Assembly (NCBI GenBank): GCA_034336665.1
Contig: JAPFBE010000002.1
Location: forward strand, 73,597,405-73,661,404
Direction of reading: 5' to 3'
DNA from: Luscinia megarhynchos
Lineage: Eukaryota; Chordata; Aves; Passeriformes; Turdidae
Length of the DNA stretch: 64,000 bases
Below are positions 1 through 10,935 of this stretch, one piece after another; the stretch's first letter is position 1, and each line of letters begins with the position of its first letter. The translations under genes and the position numbers were made by a program. The notes below the pieces were generated by a model. It was not told the DNA's origin. It searched no databases and saw only the letters and a program-made list of their open reading frames with translations.

Positions 1-902
1 ATACCATTATAGGAAATAACCAAAATACATATTTGCATTTAGAGTGAAATAAAGGCAGAGTTTCATAAACAATCTGGAGATGCAAAAATAAACATGGATT
101 AAGAATTCCTATGAAACTTTTTTTTGATACAGCACTGTAAGTGTACAAGATGGTCAATTTAGATGGAATAAAACTGAAGGGAAGTATCAGGAATATTTAT
201 AAACACTCCTGATCTAAATGTTTTTCCAAGATGCTTTTAACATTAAACATTCATTGTGCTATAAAATAGGTTTGCTTTATGAGTCCAGGGCTTTTTGTTG
301 TGTTTTTGTTTGCTTTTTAATTACTTGAATGCTTTATATTGAAAAGAATGAAACCACTGGCATAATATGTGGTATCTGAAGAATGCATCTGGCTTAACTC
401 TGCTGTCATCTTTAGTGTTCTTGTTCTGAATTCAACCTTTTTTTCATTACAAGAAACTACCAAAACTGTGGCTTGCAGATATCAAAGGGTAATTGAGAAT
501 ATACCATCCAGCCTCTGGTTTGTACTAGGTCCAGCTTGTTCCCCAGTTTGTTCTGCTAGACAGAAACACTTCCTTGGTAACATATGCATTTGTGTTAGAA
601 GCTGTTTATAAAGCCACAATACAACAATGCTGTACAGTTGCTGAATATGTTCTTATAGTTTTCAAATCAGGTAGCAAAACCTGCTCACCACTGCTTTTTT
701 CAGTATTATTTTTGTCTAGGAAAATACTGCTCTCACAAATATTACAAGCAATAATTACCATGACACAAAACAGCCAGTTACTTATTGCGGGTCTGGTATT
801 ATGCTCATGTCATGCATTCTCAGACTTCCATAAAGTTACTCTGGCTGCTGAGAGATTGTTGTACAACAACAATCATAACAGTCGAATCACACAAAAAATT
901 AC

Positions 903-959
903 CTTCATTGACATCTTTGCCACTTTCCATACTGTATGCAAGCAGTACTCCCTATTAAA
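903..959 (-). other. Very weak exon-like segment
   Basis: This 57-nt minus-strand segment runs between an acceptor ATCTGTAG|TTTAAT and a donor AATGAAG|GTAATT and is open in phase 0 (FNREYCLHTVWKVAKMSMK). It would follow the 4590-4674 segment in phase. Segments of this size with tolerable splice sites are common by chance. Confidence 0.1.
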
Positions 960-3038
960 CTACAGATGCATGTAGTAAAATTCTACCAAAGTCTTACTGA
1001 AATGTCCTTGTTACAGCTGATGCTACAAACCTTATTTCTGTTTCCATCTATCAAATACAACACAGACTTTACTGACAAGAAGCCATAGTTTTCCATTACA
1101 AAATTCAATTCTCTTCTTCCTCTCAGAACAAGAAGTAGATACTTTTCCACTATTAGTCAACAAAGTACAATATTTTCCATCTTTTTTCCCTATTTTTATA
1201 CAATTTGCAATGGCCTAATGGTCTAGTTTCTTTGTGTTCAGATCACAAATATAGAAGTGGCTAAGCATGTGGAATGTTCCACACCAATGAATTAGAGTAT
1301 TTATAGTCAGAGAAGCACTGACATTTAAACTTTTAGCTAAAATTATTTAAGGAATTCTCTCTGTACACAACAACAGCACCTCTTTCTTCAGAACAGAGTC
1401 TCAGAGGAGCCTGTTATTAGTTTACTCTTAAAATTATACCCACTGGAAACACATGCTTGGAAAGCTGGGAGAACAGCAAATGCAGCCACATCCTACTCTG
1501 CACATGTCAGGCAGACTGTCCACAGTTGCCACAAATGCAAACATCTTCATCCCTCATATTAGTCCCCCTGTGATGCTCTGCTCCAGTCTTCCTACACTCC
1601 ACTTTCTTCCTGACACCAGATTTCCCCTAGTATGCCTGCCTTTTCCAACAACCATCAAAGAATTTCAGGGAGAAAAAAAACCCTCATGATTTAATGAAAA
1701 TTCTATGGTTAAGGCAAATAAAGACATTAACAAATAAATAAATCTTTTCATAAAACAGATGAAAATGAGAAGCTTTAGCCTGTGAGCAGCTGGCAGTCAG
1801 GCTTTGGTGCCTGCTTAACATCTGCTTTCATCAAGTCCTCTCTGCAGTCCTGGAAAACCACAGCCTCCTCCTTGCTCTCTCTGGGGAGCCCCCAGTTAGT
1901 GTGTTAGCTACTTTGGACAAAAGAGACACACCTTCATGGAGAATGAGTTACTTCTTCATGAGTCACTGAAAGCAGCATTCACCTGACAGCAGGTTTTAAT
2001 ACAACACAAACATGAGCACTTCCACAGGGGGATAACATTACTATCCTGTAGATACACTGTATTTTGTGCAAGCTGGAGCACTGCAGCTATACACTATCTT
2101 TGCAGAACACTACCGCATTTTGAAAATTTACCAGTTTTACTTAAAGAATGAGCTATCTTGAGAACATCCATCACTTTTGATTGTTTTCCCCACAGAAATT
2201 AATTTATGCTTCCTTCATTGCGTATCTCAATACAGATGTAAAAATTGCAATGCAGCTTCAACTCTCCAGTAGCAGTCCCATCTCTATCATCACCCTTTGG
2301 CTTTTAAAAATAGATAAATCATATTATTTCTCTCTTACTTCCCTTCAACCATCTTCTCTTACACACACACAACCTTGACTCCCTATCGAGCACAACTCAG
2401 CAGGTCACTAATTCCCCTGGCTAGCTTAAGGTAATTTTTGCCTTATTTCATCTCCAGCACAAAGTCTTCACATAACTTGCCATTAAGGAAAAGATGTAGG
2501 TAGGAAAGTGCTCCTGGATGCCCAGTATGATCTATCCAACTCAAGTCACTATGGAGAAATGACTAACAACTTGCCAGCAAAGAGCTCCTCCCCTGGGGAA
2601 TGGGAATTGCTCTCTATCCTTTATGTGACAGGATTTTGCTGTTTGCACTGCAGATCTAAGCATATGAGGAAATTTAGGCCAGCATCTTTCTTTAGAGCAT
2701 GCTGGGAGTAAGGAAGCCCAAGCGATACCAAGTGTATCTTAGTAGGATGTTTCCTTTTTTCATATAAAGATGATGATACTCTTACAGCCCTGATCATTGT
2801 GGCTGCAGCTTCAGTAGTAGGTTCAACTCACCCCTTGGTCTGCATTGTCACTACACTGTCACAAAGATATTGATCTCAGACAGCACACATAGATCCTTTC
2901 CTAAAATATCTGTATGCTTCAGGCACTACTCCATAGAGACAAAACAATTAAAATTGCTTGACTTGGAACTTTGAGAACCATGGGTCTTGCAACTTGGCCA
3001 ATTAAAACAGATTAAAACCACATTTGTGGCAGTTTGGC

Positions 3039-3061
3039 AAAAAAAAAAAAAAAAAAAAAAA
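3039..3061. repeat. Poly(A) tract, 23 nt
   Basis: An uninterrupted run of A on the plus strand. No retroposed gene body or target-site duplication is visible beside it. Confidence 0.9.
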
Positions 3062-4490
3062 GGCATTTCTGTGCTTCAGAGATGACTGCTAACCACAAAG
3101 AAATACACAGCAGAGCCATCGACTACAATGGCTGGACATTTTTACTCATATTGTAATAATGTACATGATCAAAGCAAGGCAAAATGGGAATCAAAAAAAG
3201 AGCACATGTGCACAAGAGCACAAAAAACTAAAAAAAGTACAATGTTATGACTCAAATTTTTTTTGTTGTTGTTCTACATTTCATATTCCATCCTCCTGTG
3301 TAGGACCTTATATGTGAATTTTTTCATTCACTGATTACATATAAAATAAGAGAAAGAATCATACATTCAATGTATATTTGCCCTTCACTTTAAAGGAAAA
3401 TCTTAAGAGGATAAGCACTAACTTATAAAGCCAGAAAAAAAACCAGTCACGTGTTTATGTCTGTACATGATCCAGAAATGGATTTCCTAACAAAAGATAT
3501 TCAGCTATAAACAGCAATATGCAAAGCATGATAAATCACTTTGAAGCAAGCATCTGTAATAACACAGCCTCCAAAGAACATTTCACAAGCAAAAGTATTA
3601 TTAAAACAATAACACATGCTTTCAGACTGATTTCTCTTGGTCTCAGTTCGCAACCAGGGACTTGTTTTGAAGATGTGAAGATAAACTCAAGGGCAGATCC
3701 AGCTTGTGACGGTTTCTGTACGCCTGCTCTCCTGCCTGCCCTCCCTGCTCACTGCTGCGCTGAAGGGATGCTCTGTCACAAGGGATACATCAACCAGCCG
3801 ACCAGCAAGGCTGTTATGCAACGTGTCCATCTGTGGTTCCTCTGCTGGCATTGACTGCTCGCCTCAGGAAAGCCAATAGTGTCAGCAGCCTTGCTTTGTA
3901 AAGACTCTCCTTGTTCTTTAAATAACTCCAGCGATGACGTTTGTGTGACTCCTCGCTGCCATACCTGGCTCATGAAGAGCAGCGCACGGAGTCCTGGCAG
4001 TACAACACCAATTGCACTGCCCCTGGGACTGCAGTACTGGGAACTGGGAAAATCCTTTCCAAAGCAGAAACCCAGCAAAAAAACCCACAACACTCAACAA
4101 AACAGGAGGTGAAAATGCAACCACTTCATTCCCGAGCATTTTATTTTACCTGACTCTTCATCCAGGCGGACATCTGATGATCAAGCATGTTTCTGGCTGA
4201 GCACAGACCCAGCCCAGGAGGAGAAAGAGAAAGTTGCTCCCTCCTGCTCCCACTGGTCTGCCAGTGGCCTAAGCATGCCAGCATGGGAATGTGTAAGACT
4301 CCCACTGGTTTGAACTGGTTTGGTTTCTGTATTTCTGCCCAGATAATGGAACTGCTGGTAACTGCAAAGATTTATCCCCAATTTAGTGGTGTTTAGATAA
4401 ACACACTCCTAAGTAACACCTACACTTTAGCCAAAGGTAAATAATTAAAATCAAAGGTTTTCAACTGGATAGTGCTGGGTGCAAACAGCC

Positions 4491-4526
4491 AAAAAAAAAA
4501 AAAAAAAAAAGGAAAAAAAAAAAAAA
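4491..4526. repeat. Poly(A) tract interrupted once by GG
   Basis: Twenty A, then GG, then fourteen A. The upstream 100 bp show no recognisable retroelement, so its origin is unclear. Confidence 0.9.
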
Positions 4527-4589
4527 GCTTTGGCCAACTTTCATAATTCACACCTTCCTTCAGCAGACCTCATTCCCTAAGCAACATAC

Positions 4590-4674
4590 CTGAGACAAAT
4601 TTAAATACCTACCTATTTGAGAAGAGACAACTGTACCATAAACATGTGTTGGGCTGTTTAAACATATTAATGTC
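4590..4674 (-). other. Weak alternative exon of the minus-strand gene
   Basis: This 85-nt segment has a donor GTCTCAG|GTATGT and an acceptor GTTGACAG|GACA on the minus strand. It is open in one frame and enters in the phase that an internal 58-nt version of exon 5 (ending at 7245) would leave. The encoded residues (SPTHVYGTVVSSQIGRYLNL within it) do not continue the helical character of the earlier exons. I list it only as an alternative to the terminal-exon model. Confidence 0.15.
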
Positions 4675-6788
4675 CTGTCAACTTCATCAGACAGATGTTA
4701 TTTTGGTATCCACATTCAAAAGGACCATGTCTCAACTACCTTAATCACTTGATGGTGGATGTTTTATCAAAAATATTATCTTTTCAAAATACTTAATGAA
4801 AATCTAAAGCAAAATAGAATGTATTGTTGCATGTGTGTCCACACTCATGCTTTTTCTAGGTTAACCAGCAATTTGGGACACACAGCCCAGCACAACATTG
4901 TAAAGACCAGTTTCTCAGAAAAGTCTTAAGGTGAAAACTTTCCCAAAAACATGTTCAAAAAAAACAAAACCAAAATGTCATTGCAATCAGTTGTTGCAAT
5001 CAGACAATGGGATCAATACAGCTTCATCCATCACTCTTAAATCACAGAAGGTACAAGTAAAGCTAGCTTCACATTTCAGCCTAGAGGGCTGAATCTGAGT
5101 TATTCAGGGAAGCCCAAATGTCTTGCACAATTCTGCTGTGCCATTATTGTCATGGTGAACAGCCAAGATTTCAGATCAATTGAATGCAGTAATCAAAAAA
5201 GCAATCACAGCCTTCATTTTTTTGACTAATCTCCTAATTTTTTATTCCTCAAGAATAAGCAATTTCTTCCTCAGTTGATTTTTTTTAAAAATACCATTAT
5301 TGAAAGAATCAAAGAAGATTCACTAGAATCAGAGAATATGAACTTCAGAAGTTGCCTGCCTTCCCATAAACTTTCAGAAGTAACTTAAGTTTAGAGTAAA
5401 ATACAGCAAGTATAGGCTGTGCTCTCACTAAACCATACTTCTTTAATGTGTGCAATACGCTCTATAACACTGCAAAATGTTTGCAGAAGTAATATCCAGT
5501 GTTTCTGAGTTGTTATGAGTGGGTTGGGGGTTATTAAAATATCAGTCAAGAAAAAGCAGCATTTGCTTCAAAAACTGCTATTAAAGAAAGAGACTTTAAT
5601 GATTTCTGGCAAGAATCTGCATAACGTCTGTTCCCAAAGCTAAATCACAGAGACAAAATCTGGGGGGTCAGTATTTATTTTTGTTAACTAGAGCCTCACT
5701 TTAGCTTCAACTTGTATGAACAGAAATCTGTAAAAAACAAACATTTAGAGAAGCTTTTTTGCACCCAAAATTTTAATTGTACTTTAAAATCCAACTCTGG
5801 AGTATCCATTTCCCCAACTTTTTTTCCCCCATGGAAATTTTGTCAGATGAAAATCATGCATTTTAGAAGATGACACCACATAGCCACATGTACAGTCCAG
5901 AGGATTTCAGCCCATTTACTGATTGCATTCTTCACATTAGACTGCTGGGAGAAATCAGTAGCTGAAATTTTGTTTTAGTAGCTCCACAATCCTCTATATG
6001 AAAGAAAAAATCAGACATGATAAAAGGGGTACTCTTTGGCCCCCATACTTGCGCTCAAGAAATATTTCATTAAGTTATATGTTGCTTTTTCTTCTCTTAA
6101 TTAGGATATAATTTGACAGGAGAAGTTGAATAAGCTAAACCTCAGCTTGCTAATATGGAATGGTAATTGATTGCACAATACTTTTTAGAACTCATTTATA
6201 GCAGAAAGAAGAATATACTTATTGGTGGAAAGTGCAAATAAATACCTGCTCCACTCAGAAATCAGCTGACAGCCCTGGTGACCTGCTACTTGATTTAATT
6301 TCCATTTATTTTTCCACTAGGAGAAACTCACAGCAGGGAACACAAAAGATTCAACAACAAATTTCTCCAAATATTTGGCTTCTTTACCCAAATAATTCTT
6401 TTTCCTGTGCTGTTTTTAAGCTAAATGTGCTAAAATCAGTGTTTCTGCACATGACTGGCTATTCCAAGCCTCATGGAAACAACCAGAACACACGGTACCA
6501 GCAGCACACTGCATGAAATGCTTCAAGAAGTTCTCAAATTAAGAAAAATCAAATGGTCAGCTAATGAAAATTATGTATTTTCTTCAAGTTGTCATAATTA
6601 TCAAGGATCTAATCCTGTAAAATTTAGTTTACACCAGGAATTCTACCAAAATTAATCTTCTTTTTTCCCCTCTAAAACAGAACCTCCATCAGCCCAGAAA
6701 ATGCCTGTTTGGCATTTATTATAGGATTAAAAAGTATTGGTATTATGACTTAAGCTCTATAAAAGGGAGTTTGATGAATTACTTCAAA

Positions 6789-6816
6789 TTTATTTATTTA
6801 TTTATTTATCTATTTA
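6789..6816. repeat. (TTTA)n microsatellite
   Basis: About six TTTA units end in an imperfect TCTATTTA. This is a simple repeat in the downstream flank of the minus-strand gene. Confidence 0.9.
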
Positions 6817-7047
6817 GGTAAATTAAATGCGGAATTAAGCAACAGCTGAATGGATAAATTGCCATGCATTTCTAAACCAGGAGAAAATGCTCCCATTAAT
6901 TTAAACCACCATTCTGCAAACTCAGTACTAGAAATGGCCATATGCAAATGTGCACGTCAGGTCACTGAAACAGTCGTTTCCAATATGTGAGCTCATGAAA
7001 GAATAACTAAACAGGAGCACAAATTAAAATACATATGTACAACAACA

Positions 7048-7053
7048 TTTATT
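7048..7053 (-). terminator. Candidate poly(A) signal AATAAA for the minus-strand gene
   Basis: A canonical AATAAA on the minus strand sits 40 nt downstream of the candidate stop codon. A TGTTGTTGT and T-rich stretch follows within 30 nt, as expected of a downstream GU/U-rich element. In AT-rich DNA the hexamer is frequent, so its position relative to the stop is the only real support. Confidence 0.35.
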
Positions 7054-7093
7054 TACTTATACACACACAGACACAGAAGTCAGCTCCAAGTTA

Positions 7094-7302
7094 TCAAGCT
7101 GAGGTCCCCCCAAGTAAGCTGTTTGGTGCTGGGGAGAAGGCAGCACAACAATACCACTGCTTTCCATTAACATGACAGCTCAGGATTAGGCCCAGGCAAG
7201 GGATCACTGGGCATGATGCCAGCAGATAAAGTTCAAACTTGCACCTCTGGTCTTCCAGACAAAGCTCTTGGAACTGCAGGAATCTGGAAATCTCAGATTC
7301 AT
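7094..7302 (-). CDS. Candidate terminal exon 5 (residues 221-289 and stop)
   Basis: A good acceptor (TTTGATTTCCTGAG|AT on the minus strand) starts a frame whose first two bases complete the codon left by exon 4 to give Asp. Eighteen residues follow that extend the helical part (ESEISRFLQFQELCLEDQ). The frame then continues 50 codons to a TGA at 7096-7094. The last part contains a hydrophobic run (LYLLASCPVIPCLGLILSCH) followed by NGKQWYCCAAF, unlike the charged body of the protein. About 40 nt past the stop is AATAAA followed by a GT-rich stretch, which would suit a short 3' UTR. The alternative is a weak donor CCAGAG|GTGCAA at 7245, making a 58-nt internal exon; the hydrophobic tail would then be intron. 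I cannot decide between these from sequence alone. Confidence 0.4.
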
Positions 7303-9141
7303 CTCAGGAAATCAAACACAGCCCCAAGTTTAAAAACTGAACCCTGCTGAATTTGTTAATAGATGAAACCAAGTGGTAGTTTCCCTCCTTCTCCCATTAC
7401 ACCTATAGGCAGCAGTAACTTAAAAAATACAGCAAAACCCACAAAAAATATTCAGAGGGCTTTGGTAACAAATCTAGGACATCCACGCCTGTGTTTAAGC
7501 TTTTAAATGTAGTAAAATATTGCCTCCAGCTCAATTATTTTGCTTCCTGGCTACAAAAAGGGTATAGTTGAGAGCACTGATTATTCTCACTTTCCCGCAA
7601 GCCACATGCAATCACACTTGATTTGTAGTTTCCATATGCTTAACTACTATAATTGAAGGATGCTTTTTAGTCACAGTTCTGACACCAATTTGTATCTTTC
7701 ATCAAGGCTAGCAGGAAAGCAGCACTACCTCTCCCTCTGTACCCCCCGTGCTGAAAGCTCCACATTTTATTCTCAGTGCTTAGAACTGTGTGCTTGTTGG
7801 TGTAGCACCCAAGGCTGCTCCAACTATAGGATCTGTACTTGAAGTTTTGGTTTCTCTCAAGAAATTCTTCTCTCCCAGAAACCTCTTCACATTTGGAAAC
7901 AAAATGTCTTTAATGCATCAGTATATTTTAGAATCTACTGCCATGGGCAGTAAGTGTGTTTTTAAATACTTCTTTTGAGGAATTTAAAAACCAAAAATAC
8001 ATGGGATACACGACACTGAGCTTCAATTAAAGGATGGGTTAGAAATACATGCAAAGCTGTCTGACACAGGGTGGATTCAGGTGCTGTTTGCTTGCAATCC
8101 TATTACCGTCAACAGACAGCTGGTCACAATAATTACCAAAACATAAGACTAGATGCTACCAGCAGGGTGAAGCTTGGGCTTGCCTAAATTTAGGTATCCA
8201 GCATCTTTGAGATGCTCTAGCATATTCTCCCGTCCCCCACAGTCATGAGCTGCTGTGTGAGTCACATCCAGAGCTCCACACAGGCATCTCAAACACCTGA
8301 TGGCACCTAATACGGCACTGGATGTTTGCACCTGGCCAACTACTTGTTTCCTTCAGGGTAAGGACTCAAAGTCAACTGGTCTCTGTATTGATGAGATATC
8401 CTGACCACCACAGCTTATACAAGACTTCTATTCAGTCTTCTGAAAGGAAGACCCCATTCTTAATTAGTTTTTTTTAATGTAGCAAAGTAGTCCCAACTTT
8501 ACTTATGGAAAGGCAAAAGAGCAAAGGAGTTTGCTCAGCATCACAATCAGTTGGTGTTACCAATTTAGTAGTGACGCCCAGAGCAAATCCCCCTCCTTCG
8601 TTACTCATGGAACCAACAGCATCCCCAACAGCATTTCATAGCAAAAAATTTACAAAACAGTTAATTTAACTTTACTTCCACAAAATCAAATAATGGGCTT
8701 CTCTCAAAACTTCTAAATCTGGAAAGGAGGCTTGTTTTTGCTTTTGTCTTTGAATGCAAAGATTAAGTTCATCCTTGAGCACAGCTTACAAAACATGCTG
8801 TAAAATACTGGAAACTAAAAAGTGTTTATTGAAGATTATGATTTTTTACAGAGGAACATGCTGGGTTGTTAAAGCTAAAGTCATTTTGAGTTCGCCTCTA
8901 AATAAGTGTATTTTGACACTGCTCCCATTTATGGTGTGAAATTAAAAGACTACTATTTCGAAAATATACAAGCTGACATAGTATACAATTTGTCTGTGGC
9001 AGATAAAGCTGACTATAAGGAAGCCTGCACTTAAACTGCAAGTCTATTTGCTTTTCTCCAGACTTTCCTAATGCTCCTGGAGTGGGAGAAGGACAGGAAG
9101 CTCCCAGCTGAAACATTTTATAGGTGCTGAAGGGCTGTTAC

Positions 9142-9199
9142 CTGCTGTCAGTGCTTCTACAATATTTTCAAGAAGTTGAAATATATCCTGCATCTTCAT
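9142..9199 (-). CDS. Candidate exon 4 (residues 202-220, plus 1 nt), Leu/Ile heptad-like segment
   Basis: This 58-nt minus-strand segment lies only 79 bp beyond candidate exon 3. Its acceptor is CTTGGACAG|ATGAAG with a plausible branch point (TATAAC) upstream; its donor is GCAG|GTAACA. It enters in phase 0, as exon 3 requires, and leaves one base. The 19 residues (QDIFQLLENIVEALTA and the three before) have Ile/Leu/Val at the spacing of an amphipathic helix and continue the helical character of exon 3. An in-frame stop lies just upstream of the acceptor, inside the short intron, as expected for a true intron. Identification is by coherence with its neighbours only. Confidence 0.5.
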
Positions 9200-9278
9200 C
9201 TGTCCAAGTTATAGAATCTACAAGAATTACACCAAGTCCTTCCACAACTTCAGCAGCAGAAGTTTTTTAAAAACCTAC

Positions 9279-9357
9279 CTGTAGTTCTGTATACAAAAAT
9301 ATTCTTTTCCCTTCAGAGGAGAGGATAGCTAGTGCAGAATTGCCATGCTCTAACAGG
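9279..9357 (-). CDS. Candidate exon 3 (end of codon 175 to residue 201), helical segment
   Basis: This is a 79-nt minus-strand segment between a good acceptor (a T-rich tract ending ATTACTGCAG|CCTG) and a donor ACTACAG|GTAGGT. It enters with one base completing a codon, which is the phase left by exon 2, and exits in phase 0. The 26 complete codons encode an amphipathic stretch (SALAILSSEGKRIFLYTELQ). The frame stays open a further 40 codons upstream of the acceptor, so a longer exon using another acceptor is not excluded. The evidence is splice signals, phase match and residue composition; there is no recognised domain. A chance exon cannot be ruled out because the segment is short. Confidence 0.5.
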
Positions 9358-10744
9358 CTGCAGTAATTTTTAGAAAACAATGGTTTTCTTACTGGGTCAC
9401 TTTTTGGTGAACTTACTGACAAACCAGCTTGGCCTTCAGACTGAGTTATTTCTCCATGCAACAAGCTTTTTGAGAATTACTGCCCAGCAAATCATTTATC
9501 TTTTCGTCACTTCCAGGATATTCAGACTGTCCCCAGAACTCGAAAGCAAATCTGAAAGGGGGACACAGTGCTTTTAGAGCAAATCCACTGCTTACTCCAA
9601 CTCAAACCCAGCCTCTATTTCATCTCAGATCTCCCTGTATTTGTATTGCTTACTGTCCTACAGCTACCAAGACAGATGCATCTACAAGACGTGGCTAAAG
9701 CACATTGCATCAGGAATGAATAATACTATGAAGCTGTTGCAGACAGAAGCAATAATTAGAGTTTAGAAGTACAGTAGTTCACCCCATCCTCATCTCAGAG
9801 GGCAGGTGTTGCACTAAGGGAGAAGGTACAAGGTACCTAGAAGAAACCAAAGGAATGCTGAAGATTTATCTTGCTTCTTGGAGGGGTCCTGAAGTATTTC
9901 CAGATGCTAAGCACAATTCACACTTTGAACTTGTCATCTAAACCTAGCATCTTCATCTTTAGAAATACCTGTTAAAACACTTTCTGAGGAGAATTTCACT
10001 GACTCTAAGTATACAAATGCAGTAACACCTCAAGCCTGCAGCCAGGCAGGAGACAGAGTACAGCTGATGCAGTTCCCAGGTACTTTTACTGATTTTCAAA
10101 AAGCTGCTCTGACCCATCTGCAAAATGGCATGATTTCTGATGAGCACCCAGAATGGATCACGAGATATTTTAGGAAGCCAACTTTTTTCACAATGGAAGG
10201 AGATTTTTTAAATGTTTTTTTAAAAAATTTGTCTACAGAAAAGCTTACCCTATCCTATATTAAACACCACCAAATTCCTTAAAATAGTGAAAGGCAAATC
10301 TAATTAGTTCTCAGGTACTTTCTTGTGGGTTATTTAAAAAAAAAGCGCTAAATAAATAATTAGTCTCAACATGAACTCTAGAAATAGAACATGCTTGTCT
10401 TTTTTCTAACAGCCCAAGTTTTAGATTTAAACTCTTCTCAGAAATTAAAACCCAGTTATTGAGGGGAATAATATAGTTTTGCCAGAGCTACACTGTATGG
10501 AAACAAGAAACATACATATACACACACACATTAGGTCTACATATCCACCTTCCATAAAAAGGCAACTCAGATTGCTGCTGAAAACTAGTAGTACAAAAAT
10601 GTTAAGGAGCAGGAATGGGGGGAGAAAGAAAATACCTGCTTACCCTTTTGGGAATGGCAGACATGCCATTCTCTAACAACATTGTGGATGCAAAATAGAG
10701 AGTTCACTCTTTTGTTTTGCACTGATGCTTGTTTTTATTTAGTA

Positions 10745-10935
10745 GAAGCTCTCATAGGTCTTTAAATAATTCATAACGCAGCGCCTGTTGTTCAGTTCAA
10801 GGAGGGAGCCTGGAGAATGTTAATCAAAGCAGAGATGAATTGGCACAGCTGTAAATCTGCAAGGCCCCTCCCCGATGAGCTCATCCCCTAGCAGTGCAAA
10901 TTAGAATGACATCATGCTTGCAAACCGCGGGTGCA
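10745..10935. promoter_or_regulatory. Candidate conserved non-coding element in intron 2
   Basis: This is a non-repetitive block of balanced composition with a cluster of recognisable binding-site cores. It has ATCAAAG (TCF/LEF type, 10823-10829), a perfect 12-bp palindrome GATGAGCTCATC (10874-10885), TGACATCA (CRE/AP-1-like, 10907-10914) and the CpG-containing ACCGCGGGTG. All frames are broken. The idea that it is an enhancer is inference from motif density alone. Confidence 0.25.

Larger units (their letters stand above)
1..7040. other. Downstream flank, no gene recognised
   Basis: AT-rich sequence beyond the proposed 3' end of the minus-strand gene. It holds two poly(A) tracts, a TTTA microsatellite and the two weak exon-like segments listed separately. 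The region 6817-6990 has an intact octamer ATGCAAAT (6942-6949) in non-repetitive sequence and might be regulatory. Open frames here are short and unlike proteins. Confidence 0.6.

Noticed and set aside
1978..2078. Minus-strand open segment with donor CTGTCAG|GTGAAT
   Set aside because: The acceptor is poor and the text has no continuity with the gene; open segments of this length are expected by chance.
6249..6319. 71-nt minus-strand segment with a good acceptor (TTTCTCCTAG) and donor CAG|GTATTT
   Set aside because: It enters in phase 0, which neither version of exon 5 provides, and the residues (WKNKWKLN...) are not convincing.
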